From an uncultured Prevotella sp. (GTDB lineage Bacteria; Bacteroidota; Bacteroidia; Bacteroidales; Bacteroidaceae), in the NCBI GenBank assembly GCA_946999025.1, contig CAMQBP010000047.1, forward strand, positions 1-11,954: a stretch of 11,954 nucleotides of DNA, given 5' to 3'. Made by a program: the position numbers and the translations under genes. Of the stretch, positions 1-7,837 are shown in pieces. A model generated the notes under the pieces. The model did not search any database, was not told where the DNA came from, and saw nothing but the letters and a program-made list of their open reading frames with translations. Position 1 is the stretch's first letter. Each line of letters opens with the position of its first letter.

Positions 1-824
1 CATATTTCTGACTTATTATCTATAAAATATTGAGTAATAATCGGTTGTAAATACATACCTTGAATATGGTGGTCTACATTACCTTTTATTCCTAGTAATC
101 TCAAAATGACATGCCCTTCTCTTGGTTGAGCATTGAAGTGCCGCATAATGTTATTGACGTAATCTATGGCTTCACGCTTTTCTAAACGTTCGCTGATTGC
201 CTCATAATACGCCTCTTTATCATTATAGTTATTTATTGATAACTCGTAAACAGAGTCAGCAGCGGCGATTACGCGACCGCCTTCGGCAATACATACATTA
301 TCCTCATCTATGAGACTACTTATATCATTGACGTCAATTCCAAGACAGATAAGCTCAGTCACAAACAATTGCGTATAGTTGCAAATAGCTTGCTTGACTT
401 CCTCTGTAAGTTCATCATTTGCTGAAATAACTTGCACTAACTGTTGAGACAATGCATTCAAATATTCAAAATCATGCATTGAATTAAGAATATTCTCACA
501 CATGGTTTTTACATATAATGGAGATTTATCCCATTGAATTAGAGCCAACGAACATTGGCTTCCATAGAGATGTGCAAATACTTCATCCGTCTTTATATTT
601 TTGCCAAGAAGATCTTTAAACAGCTTCCTATTGTCAGCATTCTTAAAGTTGTTATACTTGATTTCAGTAACAACATCGCTCAAAATAAAATGAGAACTGT
701 CTAACTTTATGTCATACCTATTTAAGTCACATAATTCTTTTATGTAACTATCCCAGTATTTCAGCCAAAACTTTAATGGTGAATCTGTCGGGTATTTCAA
801 TATCTTTCGCAAATTATCATTCAT
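1..824 (-). CDS. Unrecognised protein, last visible gene of the defence-like cassette (partial, C-terminus outside window)
   Basis: Reading leftward from an ATG at 824, the frame is open for 274 codons and leaves the window without a stop, so only the N-terminal part is seen. The start lies 5 bases after the methyltransferase stop codon, so the two are almost certainly co-transcribed and translationally coupled. The protein begins MNDNLRKILKYP and has no signal peptide or membrane segment. It looks cytosolic and largely helical, with aromatic and charged stretches such as KFWLKYWDSY near residues 17-26. I see no Walker, HKD, PD-(D/E)XK or helix-turn-helix motif and do not recognise the family. 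Base composition is low in GC (16 of 60 bases in 481-540), lower than the helicase gene. Position suggests a third effector, specificity or accessory subunit of the restriction-like system; this is inference from context only. That it is coding is well supported by the long open frame and tight spacing; its function is unknown. Confidence 0.8.
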   Translation of the reverse strand, partial: MNDNLRKILKYPTDSPLKFWLKYWDSYIKELCDLNRYDIKLDSSHFILSDVVTEIKYNNFKNADNRKLFKDLLGKNIKTDEVFAHLYGSQCSLALIQWDKSPLYVKTMCENILNSMHDFEYLNALSQQLVQVISANDELTEEVKQAICNYTQLFVTELICLGIDVNDISSLIDEDNVCIAEGGRVIAAADSVYELSINNYNDKEAYYEAISERLEKREAIDYVNNIMRHFNAQPREGHVILRLLGIKGNVDHHIQGMYLQPIITQYFIDNKSEI

Positions 825-829
825 AAATG

Positions 830-3800
830 CTATGCTTTATTGTATTCTTCTTCTGTTATGGGAGTTTCGGGATCTACAATCTTCACTTCTTCAAAGGTTA
901 AACCATAAAGATGATAAACTAGATTATCGATTTTTTGTTCAATAGAAGTCGTATCACATAATCTATTGCTTTTCTTTAGCTCATATACTTGTTTGGACAA
1001 ATTGTCTATACGTTTTTTTATAGTCAAGTCCGATAAAATAATTGGAAACTTCGCTATTTCTTTGCTTGTAACATTCGTATTTGTGCTGGTCTGCTTGAAA
1101 TAGAAGTTGATAAGCTTTGAGTTTATGATACCTAATAAGTAGTACATACTTTCATCGTTTTTATTCGATGAAATGTAGTTCGTTGAATTCGCACAGAACA
1201 CTTCTGGAGCTATCATTGAGGCTATAATTCGCACTTTTGAATCGACACCTGTTATACGTTGCATTACAATACGCTCTTTACGAAAATCTTTATTTCTTGA
1301 TTCAGTTAGCTTTACCTCATTTGGATTCAAAAACAAAACCTTTCCTTGCGATGGAGTATCTGTAATATGATTCCGAAGAACTTGAGCTCCAGTAATAACT
1401 CGCTTTTTCCCTAATGAATCATCTGAAAATAGAGCTTTGTATTTGGTCATATCTATTTCACCAGCTTGAGCAACTATAGACATTTCCGACTGTTGTTTCA
1501 TGCTAACCAAAATGGACCAATTTACATTGTTACAAATAGGTATTATTAATTCATCAGGATAAATCGATCTAATTTCTTCTTTATCGATATGGAGAACCTG
1601 ACATTGACTCATATATTTGTCTTTCCATATTCGTACGCTGAATCGAGATGTGTCTCTATCAGCCTTCTCTAACATCAAAATGCATACGCTCATTTTAGCC
1701 GATTCGAATACACGAAGTTTGACATTATCTCTTTCTGGAAATGAATCAACAGACAGAATTTTACAGCTGTCAAAAATCAACTTTCGATTTTGATATGCAC
1801 TTTCCTCTGCTAAAATTGAATTTTGTGTTATTAAGCTGCAAATTCCATGATCTTTTATGATATGTAAACCTAGTGGATAGAAAAATTGAAACATGTTCAC
1901 ACGTCCACCTTTAGCAAATTTGTAAAAAGCTGATTTCTTATAAGCCATTTGCACTCCTTCTGATAGATCGCGTAATTCATTATACGGCGGATTCCCAATC
2001 ACAATATCAAAGCCTCCCTCCTTGAATACATCATGGAAGTAGGTATGCCACAGAAAGAAATCTGTATTGGGCAGTGTAATCGTATCATGAATGCCAGACA
2101 AACTGATACATTGCTTGACTGCGAAGTCTATATTTTCACGAAGTTGGCGCTTCTCTTCGTTGTCAGAGGCACGGAAATAGCTCTTCATATACTTGCCAAG
2201 CTCATCTGCTTTTGTAGCTACAAACAGATTATCACTATGAAGCAGATTGGAGAGATCTAATCCCTTATAGCTTTCAATCAGAGAGTTACCCTGCATAATC
2301 TTGTAATCCAAGTTAGGCAGCGGCTCGGGCTTTACAGAGTCCACCACTAGCGCCAACCAAAAGCGCAGGCGAGCTATGTCGACAGCGCCTTGCTCAATAT
2401 CCACACCATAGATATTGTTCTGAATAATCTCACGCTTGATTTGACCGCTCGTTTCCTCGTCGGTCTCCTCTATATTCTCATGCAGCACGCTGCGGCAAGC
2501 AAAGATTTCGTTCATCAAGCCCATGGGGAAGGCACCCGAACCGATGGCAGGGTCGCACACCTTCACGTTACGCAAATGCTTGTTTAGGCGCTCGCAGGTT
2601 TTGACATCCTCTTGCAATTTGGCCGTAAGCTGGTGGTTGTTCACCAACGTCTTGATAGAGTCGGCATGCTTCGCATCATTGTTGGAGCAAAGATAAGAGA
2701 TCAAGCTCTCCTTGCACATATAGCGCACAATTTCTTTGGGCGTATAGAATGCGCCCTTATCCTTGTTGTCCTCCAGAAGGTTCTCGAAAATCTTACCCAG
2801 CATCTCGGGGTCAACGCCAATCTCAGCATCATTGGGGTCGTTCTCGTCGATGGTAAAGTTGTACTGCAAGAAGAGGTTCAGCAGGTCGTGGAAGTACTTT
2901 TTGGGGAACTTTGACTGCGCCTTATCCACCTCCTTTTGTTCAAAGAGCTCACCATTCAGATAGGGTACCTTGACAGTGCCGATACCATTGACGTCGGTGT
3001 CGAATACATCATTAGGGCGGAGCACATTGAGGCAGTTAAAGAACAAGGGTTCCAACACTTGATCCAAAAAGTCCTCCTTCTGCGCTTCGGTGGCATAGTC
3101 GTAAAGATGCTGCATGAAATAAGGGTCGCCACCAGTCCAATCGTTTCTATCAGTAGGTACACCCATCCACCCCTTCTTTTGAAGGAACTGTAGGAACACA
3201 ATACGTCCCATCAGGTTCTTTACATAGTCGCGGATATACTTTTGGCTATCTTCATTGCTGTTCCACTTGGCAAACTCAGGGCCAAAATAACGACGGTCGT
3301 CGGCATTCTGGTAGATGAAGTCGCAGAAGCGCTCATAATGATCCTTGTACAAGCCAAAGAACTCTTCGGTAAGTGCTTCAACTGAGAATGCTTTTTTCAA
3401 AGCCTCAAACGAGGGACCTTCTGAACGGATGAGTGCAAAGCGTTCAATAGCCGTACGATACAGGTTGTCTTTCTCACCGAAGACAAAAGTATAGCGTTTC
3501 GCTGCTGTTGCTTCGCCCTTAATATCGCTGATTAAAGACAAACGCCAACGCTTGCCATCAGAGAAGACGGCCAGGGCAGCATCAAATTGTCCCCAGTTGG
3601 GATTGATAAAGGTACGCACGAGGTTACGCAAGCCTACTTTCTTACGAGCCACATTGCTGTGGCCTATTTCGTAATAGAACAAACCAATACGATAGCTATC
3701 ACTGGTATTGATAGCACCAATGTAGTAGCCTTTATCACAGTCGGCAGGGTCGGAAATAGGCTCTGCTATAGTACGGAGTTCGTCAGCCTTGAAGAAATCC

Positions 3801-3877
3801 TTCAGCATAGCGAACCACTTGTTATAGTCGAACTTTGCCTGAAACAAAGCTTTAAAATCTTCTTTTGAATAGTTCAT
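830..3877 (-). CDS. Adenine-N6 DNA methyltransferase of the Eco57I/type IIG-like kind, with C-terminal target recognition region
   Basis: A 1015-aa cytosolic protein expected to transfer a methyl group from S-adenosylmethionine to the N6 of adenine in a specific DNA site. Motifs appear in gamma-class order: motif X-like KGAFYTP (374-380), SAM-binding motif I CDPAIGSGAF (441-450), GVDIEQGAVDIARLRFWLAL (491-510) and catalytic NPPY (629-632). Residues from about 690 to 1000 form a target-recognition region, with a late stretch (about 930-960) like the C-terminal domains of TaqI/Eco57I-type enzymes. Residues 40-130 resemble the N-terminal nuclease-like domain of type IIG enzymes, but the place where E-x-K would be expected reads YEIG, so cleavage by this domain is doubtful. 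The ATG at 3877 follows the helicase stop by 7 bases, and the next gene starts 5 bases after this stop. DNA coding for the recognition half is more AT-rich than the catalytic half. The methyltransferase call is secure; whether it also cuts DNA is open. PglX-like or DrmMI-like roles are alternatives. Confidence 0.93.
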   Translation of the reverse strand: MNYSKEDFKALFQAKFDYNKWFAMLKDFFKADELRTIAEPISDPADCDKGYYIGAINTSDSYRIGLFYYEIGHSNVARKKVGLRNLVRTFINPNWGQFDAALAVFSDGKRWRLSLISDIKGEATAAKRYTFVFGEKDNLYRTAIERFALIRSEGPSFEALKKAFSVEALTEEFFGLYKDHYERFCDFIYQNADDRRYFGPEFAKWNSNEDSQKYIRDYVKNLMGRIVFLQFLQKKGWMGVPTDRNDWTGGDPYFMQHLYDYATEAQKEDFLDQVLEPLFFNCLNVLRPNDVFDTDVNGIGTVKVPYLNGELFEQKEVDKAQSKFPKKYFHDLLNLFLQYNFTIDENDPNDAEIGVDPEMLGKIFENLLEDNKDKGAFYTPKEIVRYMCKESLISYLCSNNDAKHADSIKTLVNNHQLTAKLQEDVKTCERLNKHLRNVKVCDPAIGSGAFPMGLMNEIFACRSVLHENIEETDEETSGQIKREIIQNNIYGVDIEQGAVDIARLRFWLALVVDSVKPEPLPNLDYKIMQGNSLIESYKGLDLSNLLHSDNLFVATKADELGKYMKSYFRASDNEEKRQLRENIDFAVKQCISLSGIHDTITLPNTDFFLWHTYFHDVFKEGGFDIVIGNPPYNELRDLSEGVQMAYKKSAFYKFAKGGRVNMFQFFYPLGLHIIKDHGICSLITQNSILAEESAYQNRKLIFDSCKILSVDSFPERDNVKLRVFESAKMSVCILMLEKADRDTSRFSVRIWKDKYMSQCQVLHIDKEEIRSIYPDELIIPICNNVNWSILVSMKQQSEMSIVAQAGEIDMTKYKALFSDDSLGKKRVITGAQVLRNHITDTPSQGKVLFLNPNEVKLTESRNKDFRKERIVMQRITGVDSKVRIIASMIAPEVFCANSTNYISSNKNDESMYYLLGIINSKLINFYFKQTSTNTNVTSKEIAKFPIILSDLTIKKRIDNLSKQVYELKKSNRLCDTTSIEQKIDNLVYHLYGLTFEEVKIVDPETPITEEEYNKA

Positions 3878-3884
3878 ATTTCAA

Positions 3885-6800
3885 TCAGATAAAAGATTCA
3901 GATATAATAATTTGAGGGTCACCGATGGCTATTTGGTTGCCTTCTTTGGTTTTGTCTTGCGTGTTGTACTCGGCAACCAACGTGTCGAGTTTAGATTGCA
4001 GGACAAACTCGTCTTGCTTCATTTTTACTCGGTCGTTTTTATACTCACGTGCCAATTCACGGATGTATCTCGGTAACTTCTGATAGACACCGGCTGTTAC
4101 AAAAGCCATGAGTGTATCGCAATGCTTCTTGAGAATAGCATCCTGAGAAATCTGCTTCAAGGTGCGCAGGAACTTATTGGCTTCCAACGAGACCTTGTCA
4201 AGGTCGGTGCGAACAGCCGTATTGGTGTCTGCTACCTCTACAAAATCGCGCACATACTTCTCCAAAGCCTTGTTGACATTCTTATAATGTGCTTCTTCGT
4301 TCGTGAAGGGCAATGCCCTCTCTTCGGGTTTGGCCCTGAGATAATCCACGGCATCCAAGAAGTCGATGATATGCACGTCGTTTTCTTTTGCAAGGTAAAA
4401 CTCAGTCTTGACGTTAGATGACACAAAGACAAAGGTCTTGCCTGCACGCTTCTTGTTGTCTCTAAGTACACGGCTCTTCATGGGAAGTGCCTTAATCTTG
4501 TGGTAGAGTTTGCGGTCGCTATTATACAGTTCACGAACCTCACGCAGCAGGGCAATCTTCTTATCTACTGAGTCTTTTACCTTGCTGTCAAAGAGTTCAA
4601 ACTGCTTAACGATTTCTTCCTTAGAATAAATCTGAGCATCTTCGCCAAAGGCAGAATGGAAGCCTTGCAGCTTCACCAAGGCATTGGCATACAGCTGAAT
4701 CTCATGGTCACCCTGTTTTGACGGGTAGAACATGTAGTTGTAGATGTTCTCTGCTTTCGATCCGATACGATTCACACGACCAATACGCTGCATCAGTCTG
4801 GTGGCATTCCAAGGTGAATCGTAGTTGATGATGACATTGGAACGGTGCAAGTTGACACCTTCGGCCAATACATCCGACGTGATGATGATATTGTATTCAC
4901 GACTATCTGTGCTGTCGTTGGCATCAAAGTTATGTTTGATGTGCTCCTTCATGTTATTACGGTTCTTGGCCGTTACCATCAGCACGTCGTTACGCCCCAA
5001 CTCTTCGGTCAATCGACCATAAAGATAGGTCAGGGTATCTACACTTTCAGAGAATATGACCAGTTTCTCTTCAGGGTTTTTATCTTTATCCAAAAAGTCT
5101 GGCATCAGATGTGCTTTAAACTCGTCGAACTTAGGGTCTTCGTTTTCTTTTGCCCAGTCTTCATTCAACACCTTCAGGAGTTTGACATCATTCTCAAGCA
5201 TTTCTCGGAATGAGGGGTCGAAATCATCTGCTTTGAAGAGGAACTCACTTTCATTATATCCCTTACTAATAGCAAATTCAATAATTTCGTCCAGTTCCAT
5301 ATCCTTCATCATCAAGTCTTTGACATTGAGTTCAGGGGCAATGACAACCTTGTCTTCCTCAAACATCTTAATCATGTCTTGCGTGATGCGAAGCAGCGTG
5401 GCCAGTGATTTCTTAAAAGCGTAGAAAGAGCTTTCCAATCGCTTGACCATGTGAACACGATAGATAGCGGCCAAGGTCTGTGCTACATGAACCGCATTAC
5501 CAAACTGGCTACGCAATTCGGGCTTCAAGAACTCGATGGCACGGTAGCGTGCATATTCCAAATGTTCCGGATTTTCTTCATCAGAAAGGGTGGCCAGCGT
5601 TTCAAAGAATCGCTTGCTGGTATCTTCATCCATCTTGTACTCCAGAGGTACAGGAGGGAGAATGTTCGGGAATACAATACCTTGCTCTTGAATATCGTTG
5701 CAATAATCAGGGTCATTTAAGATGTTGTTACGTGTACGACGTACCGTCACCTTATCAATCACTTTCTTACGAATGTTGCCATAGAGCTTATCCACGTCAT
5801 CCGTTACGTTGCGTGTTTCACGCTCCTTCATCAGCTTCTTATAGTCCATGATGAAGGGTGTGAAGAATGCCTTCAAGTTGGGTACACCATCAATGGTGCA
5901 GCTTTGGCTATTCTGAAACAGCAGAAGTTGGTTGAGCAAGTCCTCGGGACGGTTGTTCAAAGGTGTAGCCGAAAGCAACATTACACGCTTTTGGGTACTG
6001 CGAAGCAACCCTGGATTGCAGCAAGGTGATTTACAAATCTTCTGTAGCTCATCGTACTTGTTTGCACTGTCGCTACGGAAGCCATGGGCTTCATCCACGA
6101 TGATGAGGTCAAACTCTTCTTTGTCTTTGTATTGGTCTTTCCCATCGAGTATCTTGCTCAGACTACCATTGGTCACAAATTGAGCATGCTTCTTGATACC
6201 AAACAGTTTGAAGGTACTCTTCCAGTTGTCCTCAAGGGCAGGAGGATATACGACCAAGATATTCGTATTTCGACCATTAGCTTCGATATAGCGCTTGGCT
6301 ATTATGGTAGCAATCATAGTCTTACCAAGACCTACAACGTCTGCAAGGAAGCATCCGTTGTGGTCAAGAAGCATTTGGTATCCCTGAATGACAGCATCTT
6401 TCTGATACTTTAAATCTTTTACACCATCCGGTAGTTGAATGGTAAAGTCATCCTCGACCTGATCACCAAATGCATCAATAAGCACTTTGATGAACAGCTC
6501 GTAGGGAGTGGGCTGATAGCCCAAATATGTTTTCTTTTTGAAGGCATCAATATCATCGAGGGTCAAAGGTACACCTTCTTCCCACAATCTCTTGAACTCC
6601 TCATGGCAAAAGTCAACATCTTCAAAGTCCTTCATGGATACGTTTAACTCATATCTTGGCGGCTGCGTTAGACCCAGACCAGAGTCTGAGATATTAGACG
6701 AACCCATGATGACCCACCCATCGGTGTTCTCGTTATGGTTATTGGGAAGGCAAAGATAGAACTTGGCATGTAGATTCTTTGAAGCATGAATACGCATTTG

Positions 6801-7181
6801 CAAGCGACCATCAGCAATGTCCTGAATCATGGTCATAATGCCTTCTTCTACCTCGGGAGCGTAACGCGCATTCTTAATATCATCCACAAAGTCTTGCTCA
6901 TAGATGCTTTTGGCTTTTTCTTCATCAGAGAGGAAGAGCAAAGCTTTATTATGCTTGCGGAAAATATCATCGATGTTAATACCCACTAATATCTTGATTT
7001 CTTCCACATCTTTACCATCGCCACCCTCCAGCTCTTTACGGAGCTTGAAGTAACCAGATGAACGAAAGAAGCCTACGACAGCCAAGAATCGGTCGAAGTT
7101 AGGCATATTTTGGGCAATTCCTCTCAATTTAGCAAAGAGGGAGTTACCATCTGTATTATTGAAAAAATGAGTCTTTGCCAT
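3885..7181 (-). CDS. PLD-like nuclease domain fused to SNF2-type DNA helicase/translocase
   Basis: A 1098-aa cytosolic protein. Residues 1-215 form a phospholipase-D-superfamily domain with HAK at 138-140, GSSN at 160-163 and a following ELNV (178-181); only one HKD-type half is present, so such a nuclease would have to dimerise. Residues 255-900 are a superfamily-2 SNF2-type motor: Walker A GLGKT (284-288), DEAH (363-366), SATP (404-407), motif V TSDVLAEGVNLH (768-779) and motif VI QRIGRVNRIG (798-807), with a long helical insertion (about 450-700) between the two RecA-like lobes. The C-terminal 200 residues are helical and unassigned. Such motors translocate on double-stranded DNA using ATP. 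Together with the methyltransferase this gene is the likely restriction arm, with the PLD domain as candidate nuclease. It follows the regulator stop by 4 bases and precedes the methyltransferase by 7. DISARM DrmD, BREX helicases and CglI/NgoAVII subunits share parts of this layout, but I cannot equate it with any of them. Confidence 0.92.
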   Translation of the reverse strand: MAKTHFFNNTDGNSLFAKLRGIAQNMPNFDRFLAVVGFFRSSGYFKLRKELEGGDGKDVEEIKILVGINIDDIFRKHNKALLFLSDEEKAKSIYEQDFVDDIKNARYAPEVEEGIMTMIQDIADGRLQMRIHASKNLHAKFYLCLPNNHNENTDGWVIMGSSNISDSGLGLTQPPRYELNVSMKDFEDVDFCHEEFKRLWEEGVPLTLDDIDAFKKKTYLGYQPTPYELFIKVLIDAFGDQVEDDFTIQLPDGVKDLKYQKDAVIQGYQMLLDHNGCFLADVVGLGKTMIATIIAKRYIEANGRNTNILVVYPPALEDNWKSTFKLFGIKKHAQFVTNGSLSKILDGKDQYKDKEEFDLIIVDEAHGFRSDSANKYDELQKICKSPCCNPGLLRSTQKRVMLLSATPLNNRPEDLLNQLLLFQNSQSCTIDGVPNLKAFFTPFIMDYKKLMKERETRNVTDDVDKLYGNIRKKVIDKVTVRRTRNNILNDPDYCNDIQEQGIVFPNILPPVPLEYKMDEDTSKRFFETLATLSDEENPEHLEYARYRAIEFLKPELRSQFGNAVHVAQTLAAIYRVHMVKRLESSFYAFKKSLATLLRITQDMIKMFEEDKVVIAPELNVKDLMMKDMELDEIIEFAISKGYNESEFLFKADDFDPSFREMLENDVKLLKVLNEDWAKENEDPKFDEFKAHLMPDFLDKDKNPEEKLVIFSESVDTLTYLYGRLTEELGRNDVLMVTAKNRNNMKEHIKHNFDANDSTDSREYNIIITSDVLAEGVNLHRSNVIINYDSPWNATRLMQRIGRVNRIGSKAENIYNYMFYPSKQGDHEIQLYANALVKLQGFHSAFGEDAQIYSKEEIVKQFELFDSKVKDSVDKKIALLREVRELYNSDRKLYHKIKALPMKSRVLRDNKKRAGKTFVFVSSNVKTEFYLAKENDVHIIDFLDAVDYLRAKPEERALPFTNEEAHYKNVNKALEKYVRDFVEVADTNTAVRTDLDKVSLEANKFLRTLKQISQDAILKKHCDTLMAFVTAGVYQKLPRYIRELAREYKNDRVKMKQDEFVLQSKLDTLVAEYNTQDKTKEGNQIAIGDPQIIISESFI

Positions 7182-7185
7182 ACAT

Positions 7186-7404
7186 TTAATTGTTCGTTTC
7201 TCTTTCTTCTTTATCTGTAATCAAGTCTTTCAAATCGACATTCAATATCCTGCCTATCTCTGCAAGTGTATTCAGACTGGGTTGCAACCTTTGGCTGCAA
7301 TAGGCATTCACTGTACTAAAATGACACCCCAATTGCTTGGCCAACCAAGTTTGAGTGGTGCCCCGACTATCAAGTACTTCTTTGATACGATTCAACTTTT
7401 CCAT
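7186..7404 (-). CDS. Small XRE-family helix-turn-helix regulator of the cassette
   Basis: A 72-aa DNA-binding protein of the lambda-Cro/XRE fold. The recognition unit spans about residues 16-40 (QTWLAKQLG, then HFSTVNAYCSQR), followed by LNTLAEIGRILNVDLKDLI, the usual end of this domain. No other domain is present; the length matches controller proteins of restriction-modification systems. I start it at the ATG at 7404. A longer version from a TTG at 7431 is unlikely because that codon falls inside the predicted -7 promoter element, upstream of the expected transcription start. The gene leads the cassette and its stop lies 4 bases before the helicase start. A perfect inverted repeat inside its promoter (7433-7453) is the obvious candidate operator, so it probably represses or times its own operon. 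In a mobile element this would help delay restriction until the new host DNA is methylated; that role is inferred. Confidence 0.88.
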   Translation of the reverse strand: MEKLNRIKEVLDSRGTTQTWLAKQLGCHFSTVNAYCSQRLQPSLNTLAEIGRILNVDLKDLITDKEERETNN

Positions 7405-7428
7405 ATAAATAATTATATTGGTGATATG

Positions 7429-7460
7429 CAAATATAGCGAATTTTACGCTATACTCCAAA
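7429..7460 (-). promoter_or_regulatory. Bacteroides-type promoter of the defence-like cassette
   Basis: On the minus strand, TTTG (7457-7460) is followed after exactly 20 bases by TATATTTG (7429-7436). This fits the established Bacteroides consensus TTTG-N19-21-TAnnTTTG in every fixed position. Transcription would start near 7422, giving a leader of under 20 nt before the ATG at 7404. The -33 TTTG is itself the end of a second copy of TATATTTG (7457-7464), so the region holds an 8-bp direct repeat. Not tested experimentally here; the match is read directly. Confidence 0.8.
7433..7453. promoter_or_regulatory. Candidate operator: perfect 7-7-7 inverted repeat in the cassette promoter
   Basis: The plus strand reads TATAGCG (7433-7439), a 7-base spacer (7440-7446), then CGCTATA (7447-7453); the arms are perfectly complementary. 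The palindrome overlaps the upstream part of the -7 element and lies otherwise in the spacer between the -7 and -33 elements, so a bound dimer would block the sigma factor. It is next to the XRE gene and has the right size for a dimeric Cro-like protein. Autorepression is inferred from position. Confidence 0.65.
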
Positions 7461-7653
7461 TATAAACTGTTAAAACTGCGATTATTAGCATGTTATTTGG
7501 AAATCTTCGACCGTTAATCTATCTTAATCTTCATTTTGTGCTTGATTTTAGGGCAATCCCCACACATCGCTTTCTCTAATCATACTTCTTATTACATTTA
7601 CACAAAGGCACATTAACCATCTATAAATGAGACCATTCAAGGTTGAAATCCCA

Positions 7654-7685
7654 TTTGCAGGTATGAGATAGAAATGTTATCTTTG
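7654..7685 (+). promoter_or_regulatory. Bacteroides-type promoter of the tra operon
   Basis: TTTG (7654-7657), a 20-base spacer and TATCTTTG (7678-7685) match the Bacteroides TTTG-N19-21-TAnnTTTG consensus exactly. The predicted start is near 7692, about 145 nt upstream of the first tra gene. No other plus-strand match of this quality was seen between here and 7838, so this is the best candidate promoter for the whole rightward operon. Confidence 0.75.
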
Positions 7686-7767
7686 TCCATGATTTCACGA
7701 TTTAGCATCTTCCTCATTTACCTAATTCGCAAGATACCTATTTCTCGAAATAATGCTACTGGGGCCC

Positions 7768-7829
7768 AACTCCATTTGATAACCGGCCTTCCAAAAAGGA
7801 GTTTGTTATTATCACACAACTAATAACAA
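7768..7829 (+). promoter_or_regulatory. Hairpins in the tra leader just before the first gene
   Basis: The leader has a perfect 9-bp stem, TTGTTATTA (7803-7811) with TAATAACAA (7821-7829), closing a 9-nt loop and ending 8 bases before the ATG at 7838. An upstream pairing AACTCC (7768-7773) with GGAGTT (7798-7803) shares one base with it, and a small CCTT/AAGG hairpin (7787-7799) competes with that upstream pairing. There is no T-run after the 9-bp stem, so it is not a simple terminator. It could influence ribosome access or RNA stability. Function is inferred from position and pairing only. Confidence 0.45.
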
Positions 7830-7837
7830 CTTCGACA

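Larger units (their letters stand above)
7405..7837. other. Divergent intergenic control region between the cassette and the tra operon
   Basis: These 433 bases contain no gene I can support. From left to right they hold the short leader, promoter and palindrome of the minus-strand cassette (7405-7460), an AT-rich middle (7461-7653) in which I see no convincing element, then the plus-strand tra promoter (7654-7685) and a leader of about 145 nt with hairpins (7768-7829). The only small frame seen, a 29-codon one at 7490-7579, has no supporting feature. Confidence 0.8.

Noticed and set aside
4845..5424. Several plus-strand frames of about 120 codons opposite the helicase
   Set aside because: They overlap one another and sit on the reverse of the conserved helicase motor region; the translations have no coherent domain.
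7405..7431. Longer XRE protein starting from a TTG at 7431
   Set aside because: The TTG falls within the predicted -7 element and upstream of the expected transcript start; the ATG at 7404 begins the usual fold.
7490..7579. A 29-codon frame in the divergent region
   Set aside because: No promoter, recognisable sequence or spacing supports it; such a short frame is expected by chance.
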